In this document: positions 22,315 to 34,884 of the stretch, one piece after another
Layout: each line of letters starts with the position of its first letter
Numbering within the stretch: position 1 is the first letter of the stretch
Assembly (NCBI GenBank): GCA_037953625.1
Contig: CM075653.1
Coordinates: 103,767,639-103,831,638, forward strand
Direction: 5' to 3'
Origin: Crotalaria pallida
Taxonomy: Eukaryota > Streptophyta > Magnoliopsida > Fabales > Fabaceae
Length of the DNA stretch: 64,000 nt
Notes under the pieces: generated by a model
Database searches by the model: none
The model's input: only the letters and a program-made list of their open reading frames with translations
What the model was told of the DNA's origin: nothing
Made by a program: the position numbers and the translations under genes

Positions 22315-23279
22315 TTTACCTAGAAAAAATACCTCTGATACACGTGTATATGTAAAGATGTTTGACTCTGAATGCGTCTTAATATGCTTATATGTGGATG
22401 ATATGCTAATTTTTGGTACGCATTTAGATGTGATAAATGAAACCAAAAGATTTTAGGAGAAGCTGATGTGATACTTGAGAGTAAGATCAATAAAACTGAA
22501 AATGGAATTTCTCTAAATCATTATGTTGAAAAAAATATTAAAGAAATTCAATAGTTTTGATGTTACGTCTGTAAGAACTCCATATGATCCTAGTTTTCAT
22601 TTGAAGAAAAATTCTAGTGATATAAGTCTATCTCAATCTGAATATGCAAGAATTACTGGAAGTGTAATGTTTCTTATGAACTGTACTAGACCTAATATTG
22701 CATATGCTGTTAGTAGAATGAGTCGTTATACTCATTATCCTAGTGGAGATCATTGGATTGCCTTACGACGTCTTTCAAAATATTTAAAAGGAACTATTGA
22801 TTGGAGTTTGCATTTTATCAAGTTTCCTTCTGTTTTAGAAGGATATTATGATGAAAATAAACTGGATATCTGACAATGATGAGGTGAGTTTTGTTTTTAC
22901 CTTAGGTGGAGGAGCTATATCTTGGAAATCAGCTAAACAGACTTGTATAGCATGCTCAACTATGAAATCAGAATTCATAGTTTTGGAGCTGGCAGGACAA
23001 GAAGTTGAATGGCTCAGAAGTCTCACGGAAGACATACCTTTGTGGTGGAGAGCTACACCAGTTTCACTGCATTGTGACTCTCAAGTAGCGATTGGAGTTG
23101 TAAATAGTAACACTTACAATGGAAAGAAGAGACACATTCGTGTCAGACATGATCGTGTTAGGAAGTTAATAGAGAACGGTGTAATTACTCTTGATTATGT
23201 AAAGAGTGAAAAGAGTTTAGTTGATCCCTTAAACAAGGGACTACCCAGGAAAGTTGTCCGGGATTCGTCGAGGGGGATC
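22315..23279 (+). pseudogene. Old copia element, RT and RNase H
   Basis: It reads VYVKMFDSECVLICLYVDDM (RT active site YVDD). After frameshifts comes SEYARITGSVMFLMNCTRPN and YAVSRMSRYTHYPSGDHW. Then, in another frame from about 22860, come SWKSAKQTCIACSTMKSEF and GKKRHIRVRHDRVRKLI of the copia RNase H. Frames break near 22455, 22550 and 22855. The plus orientation and decay show this is the oldest layer of the nest. It is cut at 23279 by the next element and resumes at 30106. Confidence 0.85.
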
Positions 23280-26200
23280 TGTAACACCCCGATTTAGTAA
23301 CTTGAATATCTTTTATTTAGTAAAAATCTGGGATTTTTTTTTTCATTGGTGACGTGGACATGAGTTCATTCTCTTAAAAACATTTTCTCTTTAAAACATC
23401 CCTTTACAAAAATAAATCATTCATGTCCCACATTACACATCAAGTTCCAAATCGAGATGTTACCAACATTACGCCTTGAAACTCTTTCTTCCATTTTCAT
23501 AAAATATTTCGTTGATCAAAATAACCTAGTTTTACAAATAGTACTTTCAAATCCATTCACATTTATCAGAGTAATAAAATTTCCAAAACATATTGTCCCA
23601 TAAAACAGTTACATCAGGGTAGAGCCATTCCTTTTAAGTACATCTCAAGATAGTGCATTACATACTCAAAACATAATTAAAAACCTATACTATGGGACAC
23701 CACCCTCATTGGGCACTCCTGCTAACTCGTAAATCTCCCCAGAATCTTCAAATCTTTCCACATCGTCATCGGGAAATGTTGGCCTCATCGTGCACTCCTA
23801 GTCTGTCAGCACTAGCTTGCTCATCATGTCTTGCACATCTGATCCCGCAAGGATGAACAGTGGATCAATGACCTCCAAGCCGATGGTTCCACGCCATTTC
23901 CAACCGACTGGGGTCAACTCCCAGCCTCCGTCATCCAATGGGCACATAGAGTGGTATAGAATACTAGCAGAAGAAATAGGGTAGAAGAGAGAGTGAGCGA
24001 TCCCAAACGATTTCTCGTCGATGGGTGGAATTACAGAAGGCACAATATTAAGACAAGCACACACAATAAGATATATCAGATAACAAAATACACAACATAA
24101 TCCACCTCATCATCATTATCAACATCATTATCATTGCACAGTGATACTTTCATTCGTGCCAATCTCTCTCCTCCTCATTCATCTCTTTCATTACTTGTTC
24201 CTCAATGCCATATCACAACTCTTATCATAACAACGTCACATCTTTGGTCTTATACGTACTTTCTTGCCACTTGACCTTTTCCATGTATTTGATCAAAACT
24301 CTCGTTATATGTGATTCCCTTATCCTCAGGGTCTTTTAATGATTAAATTTACTTCTTTAAGTTTTATCAAGCACATCCCACGATGACAGGGGAAATTAAG
24401 GAAATGTCATCGAGGAGTTAGTTAGCACACATACATCTCCTTCAATCCTCCCAAGCCTAATCGAAAGCAAACAGGAGTACAGGAACCTTAACCCACGTAG
24501 GTTGAACAGCCGAGAAATCCAACAACATATGTATTTGTCAAAGCCACAATCGTATAGGCCGGCCATCATGACAATTAACATTTTACGCAACATCGCAATG
24601 GCCCAACATCAATCAACTGCCCGCCTCGTTCAGGTTCCCTCTCACTGTTCCAAAGTTGATCAAGGGGGCGACAGTACTTTTCTAGTTCCGGGTGCAGAAC
24701 GTGCTACGATCCCTTGGGTATTAATCCCCGATCACTTATAGACTCGTTTCGCCTAGAAAAGCACTCTAGGTTACTTGACGTTTCACCGTCATCACCCTCC
24801 CCTATCACAATCACTCACCAGAGTATCCGCAGATAAACAGAGTATCTTCCTCTCCATTACTTCACACTCAACTCGCCACGTTATTCAATGTCTTTTACTG
24901 TTTTATTAATATTTTATTTAATCCTAAGTTCGGACGAGTCACCCTTGTTCATCCCTTCGGTGAACCTCGACCTCTAACCGCATCTTTCACTTCAACACTT
25001 TCTCATTATTTTGCAATCGTCACAATCATTGATCACGTCGGGGAGCTCCTCAACCCGACGAACGCGTCACGTCAATCGTACACCTTGAAAAGTCCTTCGA
25101 GCAGGTACACATTACTCTAATTCTTTCGCTACTCGCCATGTACGCAGTTCGGATTCCGATCCTACGGGTCTTATCATTTATTTCCTTGCATTTCCAAATC
25201 CAATATTTCCAAAAGTTCATCAACACATCGAATGCTTACCAAAATCTCTTTCTTTTATCATCGTATTATTCTCATCAGCATCATTATTATTTTTCATAAT
25301 TTCCATTGCCTCACTTAATTCCCATTATGGATTAAGCATTCATACATCTCACATGGTTCAGACATTAACATCATCATTCATAAGATATACATCATGCATA
25401 AATAATAACATCAAGTCATATCATCACGGCATATTAACATTAATAACATCATGCATCATAAGGTGCGTGGTCCTAGTCCCCTTCGTACGCGTGGCTACAC
25501 GCACAAACAATTGCTACGATACTACTGACCCAGAGACCACTAGGTTCCGATCTTTGAGATGATACGAAACGTCTTGATATTTACCTAAATACCACAATGT
25601 CTGGGGAAAGCCCCTCTCTCACCTTAATTCCAGCAATACTTGTCCAAAAACTGCTGCGGGTTCTCCCGACTATCAGCTGCTCCAATTTCCCGACTTACAA
25701 ATCCTTACTTAAAACAAGACACACAATTAATACAAAGCTATCCAATCACCAATCACGCTTAATATCAATTCACTTTGAAAACTTGTTTTATCCCTTGTCG
25801 GGTAAATCGTAAAAGAAACCTTAACTTCCTCAAATCAAATCCAACTTTCGCACATACTTTAAATATCTCAAAATCATTATAAAATAATCAATAAAACTTG
25901 TTAAAACAATTTCCTTTGTTTCTGGTCCGTTCCGGACAGCCACGAATGAAAACTCAAAAACACCAAAAAACGTCGCTTTTCAATCCGACTTTTCTCTAAA
26001 TCAAATACCCTTGAAAAATCAAACTTTAAACCAATTGAAAACACTTTTAGAAACAATACACAAATCAAATCAACGCTGGATAGCGGAGGAATAAACTCAA
26101 AATCACTTTTTCGTAAAACTCGAAAACACCGAAAAATCATTTCTTTAATCCCTTTAATACTTTGCTTAAAAATAACACTTAAAACCATTTGTTTTTCACT

Positions 26201-27829
26201 CGCAATATTATGAAATCAAATAAGGCAGCAACCACACCCAATTATCATTTTTCGATTAAACAAAATCTTTTCAAAAATCAATTAACTTCAAAGATCAAAT
26301 ACAACACCGTAAGCAATTGCCTTGCAAACTTATTCATGCATATAAAACCTAAACATATCATCGAACAATCACTCATTCAATTATTTCAAGGCACCATGAT
26401 CATCATACAAGTCCATCCAAGTCACAAAAGAAGGCACAAAAGTTCATATTCATCGAAAACATTTAAATAGAGCTTTATTTTCTATTACGGATAAAACACA
26501 AAAGATAATATCCAAAACTATATCAAATCAAGGAATTAGATTCCCAAAATTTGAAGAACACATACTCATATATCAAAGTTAATAATATAAAATTTTCAAG
26601 GCATTTAGACAATCATAACTTAGGTTTCAAATCAGAATTTTCATAAAAATCCCAACAGCACTGCTGCTGAATTGGGGCAAAAATGCCATAATTAAAAATA
26701 GTAAATCAACTCCGAAATGCATGAAAATTGGTACAAACCTTCCTCATAGAGTAAATAACATCTCCTAAAATTTTTAGATTATTTGTAGTTGTTTAAGTAA
26801 TGATTTTTCAATTAATTCTGCTACTAAGTCTGAAAAATCTGAACCAATCGGTTCACTGTTTCGCCCTTAGAAAAATTATCAAATCAACTCCAAATTTCTT
26901 CAAATTTTACAGAGAACTTCGAGACATGTTTAAGAATATTCCATAAAAATTTCAAGTCATTTAGAGCAATTTAAGTTCAAAAACTCTGTTTAGGTTTAAC
27001 CCAAAAAGCTTATTTTTCCAAAATCGTTTTCGTACAACTGACTCCAATAAAATTAGCAAACCAATTCTAAAAATCATATAAAAATTCATAACACTAAAAT
27101 TAGCATCATCACAACGGTGACCAAGTTTCATTGATATTGGACTTGAGGAAGCATCTTTCACTCAAATCCTTTGCCATTGAAAACACAAATTTCCTTAAAC
27201 TTTCATTATCAAACAAAAATTCATTTAAAATATCAAAACATTTCCAAACCAATTCAAACTTTCCAGAACATATTTAAATTATATCAAAAACAACATTCAA
27301 ATTTCCAAGGAAATCAGATTAGCACAATGATCATTTGTCAAAACCTCACGCAAGCTAAAACAATATATTCAAGAAATCAGCATAGGTTCAATTTTGTGTT
27401 TTCTATATCATTCTCAAATGTGCATCCCTTAAATGACTTTGTTTCCTACTTCAAACACACATTATCATACATCAAAATCATAAATTTACAGCCAACGCAC
27501 TTAGCTCACTCAAACATGCATTTTTCAAACCAAATTGATTCATTTTCGTTCATTATCTTACTTAACTCCTTTTTCAACAACAAACTCAAATCAAATCACT
27601 TTATCATTTTCAAACAAACCTAAATCAATTGCACTTAACCAAGTAACCTAAGAACACAAAAAAATTTCCACACTTAATCATTTTCCCGCATAGAACCGAA
27701 TTGCACATATATTTACAAATCAACACAAAAAAATCAATTCATCAATTGTTTTCTTCGAAACCAAATTAATAAACATGAAAAAAATTTATTTCAACTCAAA
27801 TACAACATGCATAACCAAATCACATCATT

Positions 27830-28960
27830 TTCTTTACTTGCTTGCCTTGACCGAATTACACTTAGAAAAATTTAGGGATTTTTGCACAATTCAATCAACA
27901 CACCAAACATACACAAAAATCTATTTTCATTCCTTCATTTAAACATAAATCAACAAAAATCAAAGCTTAATCCTTTACTTTAAACACGAAACAAATCATT
28001 AAAACAAAATGAAACACTTGGGTAAAAATCAAAATAAAAACCGTATGATTCCTTTGATCTCATGCATGTTCTTTTTAACTTCAAAAGCTTAAATCTTTAG
28101 TATAACATGCATTAAAAACAAAACTCACCGCCCCCCCCCCCCCTTCATTTTTTTGTCTTGGCCTAATGGCCTAATAAGGAAAAACCAAAAATTTCTTACA
28201 ACACACACTCATATACTTTAAGGTCAACAAAAATCCTTCTTTATTTCCTTATTCCAAAATCAAAAGCAAAACAAAAACCTTATGGGTACCAAATGGAAGA
28301 AAAACCGTGGCACCCTTAGGGCTTGGTGCTTGTTCATTTTTATTTTACCAACTCAAATATTTACACTTTAGGACTTTAAAATCATAGAGAAACATAAAAA
28401 TATAACATGCATCAAGACAAAAATTCATTTCCCTTAGTCCTTTCCTTGACCGAATCAATCCTAGAGAAAAACCATAAACTTTTTGCAAAACAAATCAACA
28501 CATAACACATATTTTAAAATCAATAAAAGTCCATCTTTAATCATAAATCAAAACATTAGAGTAGAACAAAATGATGTGGAAACCGTATGGACCTCTCCTT
28601 GCTTATGCATGTTCATTTCAAACATTGAAACTTAAATCTTTACACATTAAAGCCTTGAAATCAAGGAGGAACATGAAAAACCAACATGCATGAGAAACAA
28701 AAATTATTTCCTTTATTTCCTCCTCTTGGCCGAATGGTATACATATACATATGAGAAAAATTAAAATCTTTCACAATACAAATCAATATATTCATATTCA
28801 TTTCAAGATCAAGAATCAAATATCCAAAAGAAAAACAAAAATCTTCTTGGGTATTAAAGAGGTAGAAACCGTGGGAGCTTGAGGACATTATACATGTCCA
28901 TTTTCAATCTTTAAGCTTGAATCAATACATATTAAGGCTTAAAAAGCATAAATCAACAAC
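27830..28960 (-). repeat. About four imperfect tandem units of roughly 285-310 bp
   Basis: Anchors recur in order: CTTGACCGAAT or CTTGGCCGAATGG (about 27848, 28155, 28444, 28727) and AAACCGTATGG or AAACCGTGG (about 28041, 28303, 28579, 28866). AACATGCAT and CATGTTCATTT lie between. Units are diverged. The 6212-12059 element shows at most single copies of these words (for example near 10330). Confidence 0.6.
28131..28143 (+). repeat. Run of 13 C
   Basis: A homopolymer run in an AT-rich setting, between two units of the tandem array. It is a likely slippage site and a place where an assembly may be wrong. Confidence 0.8.
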
Positions 28961-30105
28961 AAAAACCAACATGCAATAACAAAGCACCGACCTTTTCATA
29001 AAACTCATGAAAATCGAAAATAAAACCAAACAAAGGAAGAAAAAGAATAGAAACAAGAAGAACATGAGCTAAAGGGTAAGGTTTATACCAATGAAGCTTT
29101 GAAAATGCCCTAGAAAAATTGATCCTCCTTCCTTCTTCCTCCTTGGAGCTCTCGGCCTCCTCTCTTCTTCTCTCTATCTTTCTCTTTTTTTTTTCGTAAG
29201 ATGGCAAGAACAACAAATGGAGAGGGTGGGGGTCTTGGGGCTTTTATAGAAAAATGTGTGGGTGGGGTGCAAGGAATAAAAATGAGGAACAAAGAAATTA
29301 GGGGTCTCCCCATGCCATATACTCCCTCACGACCTCTTCCTCATTTTAGGGTAGGGTTGGACTTTGTATTTTGATTTCATGAGCATGCTTAGTAATTAAG
29401 TAGATGTGGGTAGGTTTAGGTTTATGTAGGGCATTAATTAATGAGACAGAGAGATAAAGAGTACTTACATGCATTGGCTCAAAATCTAGTTAGGATAGAG
29501 TCATTAATGGTATGTCTCCTATAGGGGACAAGTAGGGTGGCTAGGTATTAATTATGGTAGGGTATCTTTAATTGGGTTACCCTAGGGTATTGTGCACTCA
29601 TAATTTTATGTCTAACAATTTAAAATTAAAAAATGCACAAAATATACTCTTAAAACTATACAGCATCACCATGCAGTAAAATAATATTTTTCGCAATACA
29701 GTAAATAACACTCGAAAATCATAATTCAATTTACTAAAATAAAACATTATAATATTCCTCAAAATAATAAAAACATCGTGTGCAGCAAAATAAATCCCAA
29801 ACAGTACCAAAATAAATTCTACATTTTAATATGATCGTTTTGACTGTAAATTCGTCAAATTCGGATTTACATATCAAAAATTATGAATTTTCAAAGTTAC
29901 GTAATCAAATAAATCAATAAATAATAATTCCTTCAAAACTCAAATCAAAATAAAATAATCCACCATTATAAAAACAAATTCCAAATAATTATTTCCACTC
30001 GTAATTTAAATCAAATAGCGAATTTATACGAATTTGAAAATAACTGCCCAATCAGAAATTCTCGAAAATTAATTTGTTAAAATGCTGAAAATTGCGGGTA
30101 TTACA

Positions 30106-30756
30106 GGATGAGTCTTACGCATTGAGAGGAGGAAAATGTGGTGGATACCCTTCTATTGGTCAAACGAAGCCACATGAGTACTATAGTTCATTACATGCTT
30201 ATCCCTATGACTTATGGTAATGCTTGGTGTAATAGATACATAGCCCTAGTGTTTGGGTGGTGCTTTGACAGTTAGCATTTGATGTATCTATTGATAAAAT
30301 CTGGAATACATGGTACATAGCCCATTAAATTGGGTGATACTGTAGAGACGCATTTGATGTACTTACTAACGTTATTAAAGATATGTAGCCCTCAGATGGG
30401 TGGTGCTATAGAGACGCACATGATATATTTGTTTCAGTTAGTGAGATCTTGTATAAAAAACTTAGGCAATCTTTCAGATACACTCATATGCAATCCAAGG
30501 TTTACTTTTGGCTTATAACAAAATACGTTGTTATAATTTGTTGTTTAAAAATATATCGCGGAATCTCACAAGTGTTTCAGGTTACTTGTGTGTTGTGGGG
30601 GTCTCAACTAATTAAATTATATAAAGTCCAAGGGAACTCCGATCCACTTCATAGAATATATATAGTTGTTGTCTAATATCACTACGTGTTAATTTAAATC
30701 CTAAGGATATTAACACTTAAGCATAAAAAACCTAAGGTAGTGAATTAGTGGGGGAT
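30106..30756 (+). pseudogene. Old copia element, pol end and 3' untranslated region
   Basis: It continues the copia after the 6.8 kb insertion; the last pol codons join across it. From about 30235 three imperfect copies of a CATAGCCC...TGGGTGGTGCTATAGAGACG motif occur (about 30230, 30318 and 30386). At 30747-30756 TAGTGGGGGAT forms the polypurine tract just before the LTR. No ORF of note. Confidence 0.7.
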
Positions 30757-31300
30757 TGTCGGAATTAATGGCACTCACCTTAGTCCCACATTGGCCAATT
30801 TTGTTAAAACTTAACCATTTATATTCCATTCTTCTCTACACACTTGCAAATAAGTTATTGAGTTTTGATAGTGAATTTGTTGGGCCCAAAACACATGTGG
30901 GCACACGCGTGCCGCTGCCGTCATTCGTTCGGGCAGGGTGCACGGGTCCTTTTTTTGGAAGGCCACTGGCCAAACGTTTTTTTTTTTAATTAACCATGTT
31001 TTAAAAATTTGGTCGTTGCAATTTTTATAGGCCTTTATTTCAACAGTTTTATATAGGTCATGATTCATGATGACATTTTATTGGCCATAAATTTCTTGGC
31101 TGGTGATGAGTGGCTGAACCTAAGGTTATATTATGGTGCTTCTTCTTTCTGGTTGATACATAGAAATCCGAACCCCTTTGTTTTCCTTCTTTTTTCTCTT
31201 TTTTTTCCTTTGAAAGCGATCTAACTTTGTGGAATTCCAAATTCTCTGCCACGAGTGCACGAGTTAGAGAATTGTTGTGCTAACTTTGGGAGCAAGAACC
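30757..31300 (+). repeat. 3' LTR of the old copia element, right end unresolved
   Basis: It begins TGTCGGAATTAATGGCACTC directly after the polypurine tract. It has CCTTAGTCCCACATTGGCC, a common word near the start of one group of plant copia LTRs. The matching 5' LTR is absent, so the right border cannot be set; it may reach about 31390. Confidence 0.6.
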
Positions 31301-32989
31301 GATTGGTATAGTTGCACCTCAGCAAACTTGCACCAAGTCATTTATTCATTTTTGCAAATTAGTCAAATAACCATTAGTGACTGTTAATACACAGTAAAAA
31401 TACAAGTGTACATCTGCTCTTTTTCGTCAACGAAAGCAGGGCAAAATTTCTCATCAGCTCGTGGCCCCTCGTAGTTGGAAACACCACAAAGAGGAGTTTG
31501 GGAGTGGAAAATCAGATCTATGTCAACGATAATAGTTTTAGTCAGTCTTGAAATTAAAAATAAGTATAATCATGGAAGTATAGCATGTAGTGATATAAAA
31601 TCCATAGACTGCCACAAATTGAATGAAGAGTCTCCACCAAACTCGGAAATTGTTGGTTTTATTTGAATAATATAAGTAGGTTTGCATTTACATGTGAGGC
31701 ATTTATCATCATTCATCAACACAACTCACAAGCTCGTGCGTGCGTGGACTTAAAAGGCAGCCACCGGCGCCGCAGCCAATTCTCATGTTTTGCATTATTC
31801 ATGGCCACTAAATTGTTCTCATTCTCATATAAATAAAAAGGGATTGCTTATAAGTGAAAAAGTAGAAAAAATGTCTTGGAAAGCTAACCCACTAACTTTT
31901 AAAGTCTTAAACATTTATTTTTTCAATGCAAAGATACTTTTTATAGCTTCTTAACCTCAGCCCTTAATAAAAATCCAAATAAAAATTAAGGAAGCTGCAC
32001 AATTTTGATCTCTCAAGTCTTAACATAAAAAATATTAGTTATAAAAGAAAATAAAAAGAATAATTATATACACTACATACCATATCCTTTCTTCGATTAA
32101 TTTTAAATTTTGTTTTATGGTTCAAAGTACTTCAGACATTTTTATGTTAATTTTGATTACTGATAAGGTATATGAATATAAACAGTAAACAGTTCATCAC
32201 AAAAGTTATATTTTTTTCCTAAGATGTTTCGTATATTAGGAGGATGCACATTTTCTGGTGAAGGTTGTTCCTTAATATAAAAACAAAAATGTCATGTTCA
32301 GATAGATGTAAAGCTTTTCTTGTCTTAAATGCAAAAATAATAAAATAAAGATTTATTTTATTGTTTTTGCATATAAGATAAGTAAGATATTTGATGCAGA
32401 TATCAAATATGGATGTTCATATAAAACTTCTGATATAAAAATTAACCTCAAGGCTAATAATGTATAATTTTTGGTGTGTAAGCAAAGTTTTATATTGGAA
32501 CCAAAAAAATTGGTGCAATTGTAAAGAATCAAATTTACGTGTTCACACTTTAAGTCTTGCAATTTTATCAACAAAAATTCTCATCAAAATGTAGAAATCA
32601 CCAATCATCAAATGATTAGAAATCACCATTCATCAAATGAATGCATGTAAAAAGTCATCATAATTATAAAAATTTAACTATATATTTGCCAATTGTGCAC
32701 CGGCTAATAATGTACTAATTGATATGCAAGACAATATATTCTTAACTTGATTTAATATATCACTTTAGGGGAAAAAAAAATAAAAGTGGAGATATTCCAC
32801 CTCACAGATGAAAATGCAATTACAAAAACGAATACTTTGTTAAAATTTTTAGAGGTGGCAATAAATTTTTGCAAAAGAGCAACCACCTGCAGTTTTTGGA
32901 TATAAATAATTGTAAAGATTGAAACAATATGCTAATTAGGCTTAGGTTCGATATCATCATCATATAGCTTCGTTCGATCGCAAACTGCA
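31301..32989. other. AT-rich intergenic DNA
   Basis: No convincing gene. The 63-codon frame at 31475-31666 has no recognisable domain and no flanking splice or promoter signals. The left part may still be LTR of the old copia. Confidence 0.5.
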
Positions 32990-32999
32990 TTAAATTTAT

Positions 33000-33921
33000 A
33001 ATTTTCCGCTCTACTACTTCAAAGAAAAAGTCTCAGAAACCAACATGGGTTGAGACGAGTGGTAAGCGGCTCGGTCTCGCTTAAGCAAGGTCTCGAGTTC
33101 GAGTCCTTGTGAATGCAGAAAATTCATGTTGGGAGACTCACCTGTCATAGCCAGGCACGCGACCCGGGTCGGATCCGGATGTACCTAGGTAGTACTTAGG
33201 AACCGGGTGGGCAACCAAAAAAAAAGAAAAAGTCTCAGAAGTGCATGATATTTTGAGTAAACGGTTACTTTGGTCCCTAAATTTAAACAACACTTTCACT
33301 TTAGTCTCTGAAATTAACAAAAATGCTCTTAGGTTTCTGACTTTGTAAAAAGTCATTCACGTTAGTCTCTGCCCCTAAACCCCGTCAACGAACATTAACA
33401 CGGAGTGATGATATGGCTGATTGGGCCTTAAACGCCATCGTTTTTGCGTTCTCGTGGCACTTACAACAGAGTTAACTGTCCCGTTAGTCTTTTCGGCTAC
33501 ATCAGTGTCATGTTCAGCTGGACCAGTCCCATCTTTTGAAGCTGAACACTTCAAAATATGAACACTTCAAAACATGGCACTGATGCAGCTGAATGTGGTA
33601 CTGCAACTGAACATGGCACTAGTGCAGCTGATGGGACTAACGTGACATTTTACTTCGTTATAAGTGCACGGGGACGCAAAAACGACGTCGTTTAAGGCCC
33701 CCAGTCAACCACGTTATCACTCCGTTAACGTCTGTTGACGGGGATTAGGGGCAGGGACTAATGTGAACGACTTTTTACAAAGTCAAGGACCTAAAAGCAT
33801 TTTTGCTAATTTCATGGACTAAAGTGAAAGTGATGTGTAAATTTAGGGACCAAAGTGACAATTTACTCAAAATATTATGCACTCGTGAGACTTTTTCTTT
33901 GAAGTAGTAGAGCTAAAAATT
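33000..33921. mobile_element. Foldback MULE-like element with a SINE in its left arm
   Basis: Long inverted arms run inward from AATTTTCCGCTCTACTACTTC on the left and from its near complement GAAGTAGTAGAGCTAAAAATT on the right. They meet in a partly paired centre near 33540-33600. Without the SINE the element is about 720 bp. Flanks share TTAAATTTAT (32990-32999 and 33922-33931), a 9-10 bp duplication as for Mutator-like elements. There is no ORF for a transposase. The flank is AT-rich, so the exact border is uncertain by a base or two. Confidence 0.7.
33039..33224 (+). mobile_element. tRNA-derived SINE
   Basis: It starts ACCAACATGGGTTGAGACG. It has an A-box-like GAGTGGTAAGCGG and a B box GAGTTCGAGTCC about 30 bases later, and ends in an A-run. 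It is flanked by the exact 16 bp duplication AGAAAAAGTCTCAGAA (33023-33038 and 33225-33240). The box spacing and A-tail fit a plant tRNA-derived SINE transcribed by RNA polymerase III and moved by LINE machinery. Confidence 0.85.
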
Positions 33922-34219
33922 TTAAATTTATTTGGAACCGGAATCAGTATAAATGCCATAATGTTAAAGTTTTGAGAGTTTTCGAAATTGTATTAAAATC
34001 ATAATGAAGACCATATTAATCAATAATGTAATAAATTTTTTAAGAGTTTCTCAAACTGCTACCAAAAGCTCTGTTTAAAATCTTGGTAGAGAGTAAACAG
34101 AAAGTAGGTAGGGTAAAAAGAATGCATCCATACATATGGGATCTCCATTGTAATGTTCCATACCAGGTTGCAATTCCAAATGAAAGTTTGTGTAACTTTT
34201 CCCACGTGTGTATTATCGA

Positions 34220-34788
34220 TAGGGATGACAACGGGGCGGAGAACGCTCGGGGAGGCCTTTCCCATTCCCCATTCTCGAGTCTCATTTACCCCTCATCTCC
34301 ATCCCCATTCCCCATATCAGGGGTAGATTAACCCCAATCCCCATTCCCCACCACCCCACGGATCCCAACGGGGAACCTAACTTCAATTTGACCTGTTATA
34401 AAATTCACAACGTCGAATAGCATTTTAAATTTGTATACTACAGAAAAATAATCGTTAAAATTCAAGAGATTCAATCCAAAAAAATCGTTAAAATAATCGT
34501 TAAAATAATCGTTAATAATAATAATAATTATATTTATAATTATAATTATATATGTGAAGTTACTAAAAAACCTATTTTTTAACTATATAAAACCTAAATA
34601 TTTAAGGGCATATATATAAGTAAAATTGTCGAGGACAGGGGAACTAATATCATTCCCTACCCCCAAATCTGTTCGGGGGAAAATTCCCCCATCCCCGCCC
34701 CCGATGGGGAAAAATCTCCAAATTCAGGTATCCGAATGGGACGTTCCCCGCGGGGATCCACATCTGCAGTCTCTCATTGCCATCCCTA
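34220..34788. mobile_element. Non-autonomous hAT-type element
   Basis: Ends are TAGGGATGACAACG and TTGCCATCCCTA, the inverted ends of a widespread plant hAT group. Flanks are ATTATCGA (34212-34219) and ATTATTGA (34789-34796), an 8 bp duplication with one change, as expected for hAT. The interior has GGGG/CCCC-rich arms around an AT-rich centre and no transposase. Confidence 0.85.
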
Positions 34789-34884
34789 ATTATTGACCTA
34801 TGGTATTTATATTAATAGCATAAATTAAAAAAATAAAAATTAAGGCTTGCGGCCCAAACTCCCGATACGAAGGTTCAACAAGAA

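Larger units (their letters stand above)
23280..30105 (-). mobile_element. 6.8 kb solo-LTR-like element, family 1
   Basis: It begins TGTAACACCCCG and ends GCGGGTATTACA. Flanks are GGATC (23275-23279) and GGATG (30106-30110), a 5 bp duplication with one change. The joined copia context shows the original site was GGATG. No coding region is visible. A core at about 23900-25650 matches the core of 6212-12059, and both share end sequences, so they are diverged members of one family. The minus strand has a TATA box near 29246. It also carries an imperfect tandem array (27830-28960) and a run of 13 C. Confidence 0.75.

Noticed and set aside
33039..33110. tRNA gene
   Set aside because: A and B boxes are present but there is no cloverleaf or acceptor stem; the A-tail and flanking duplication mark a SINE.
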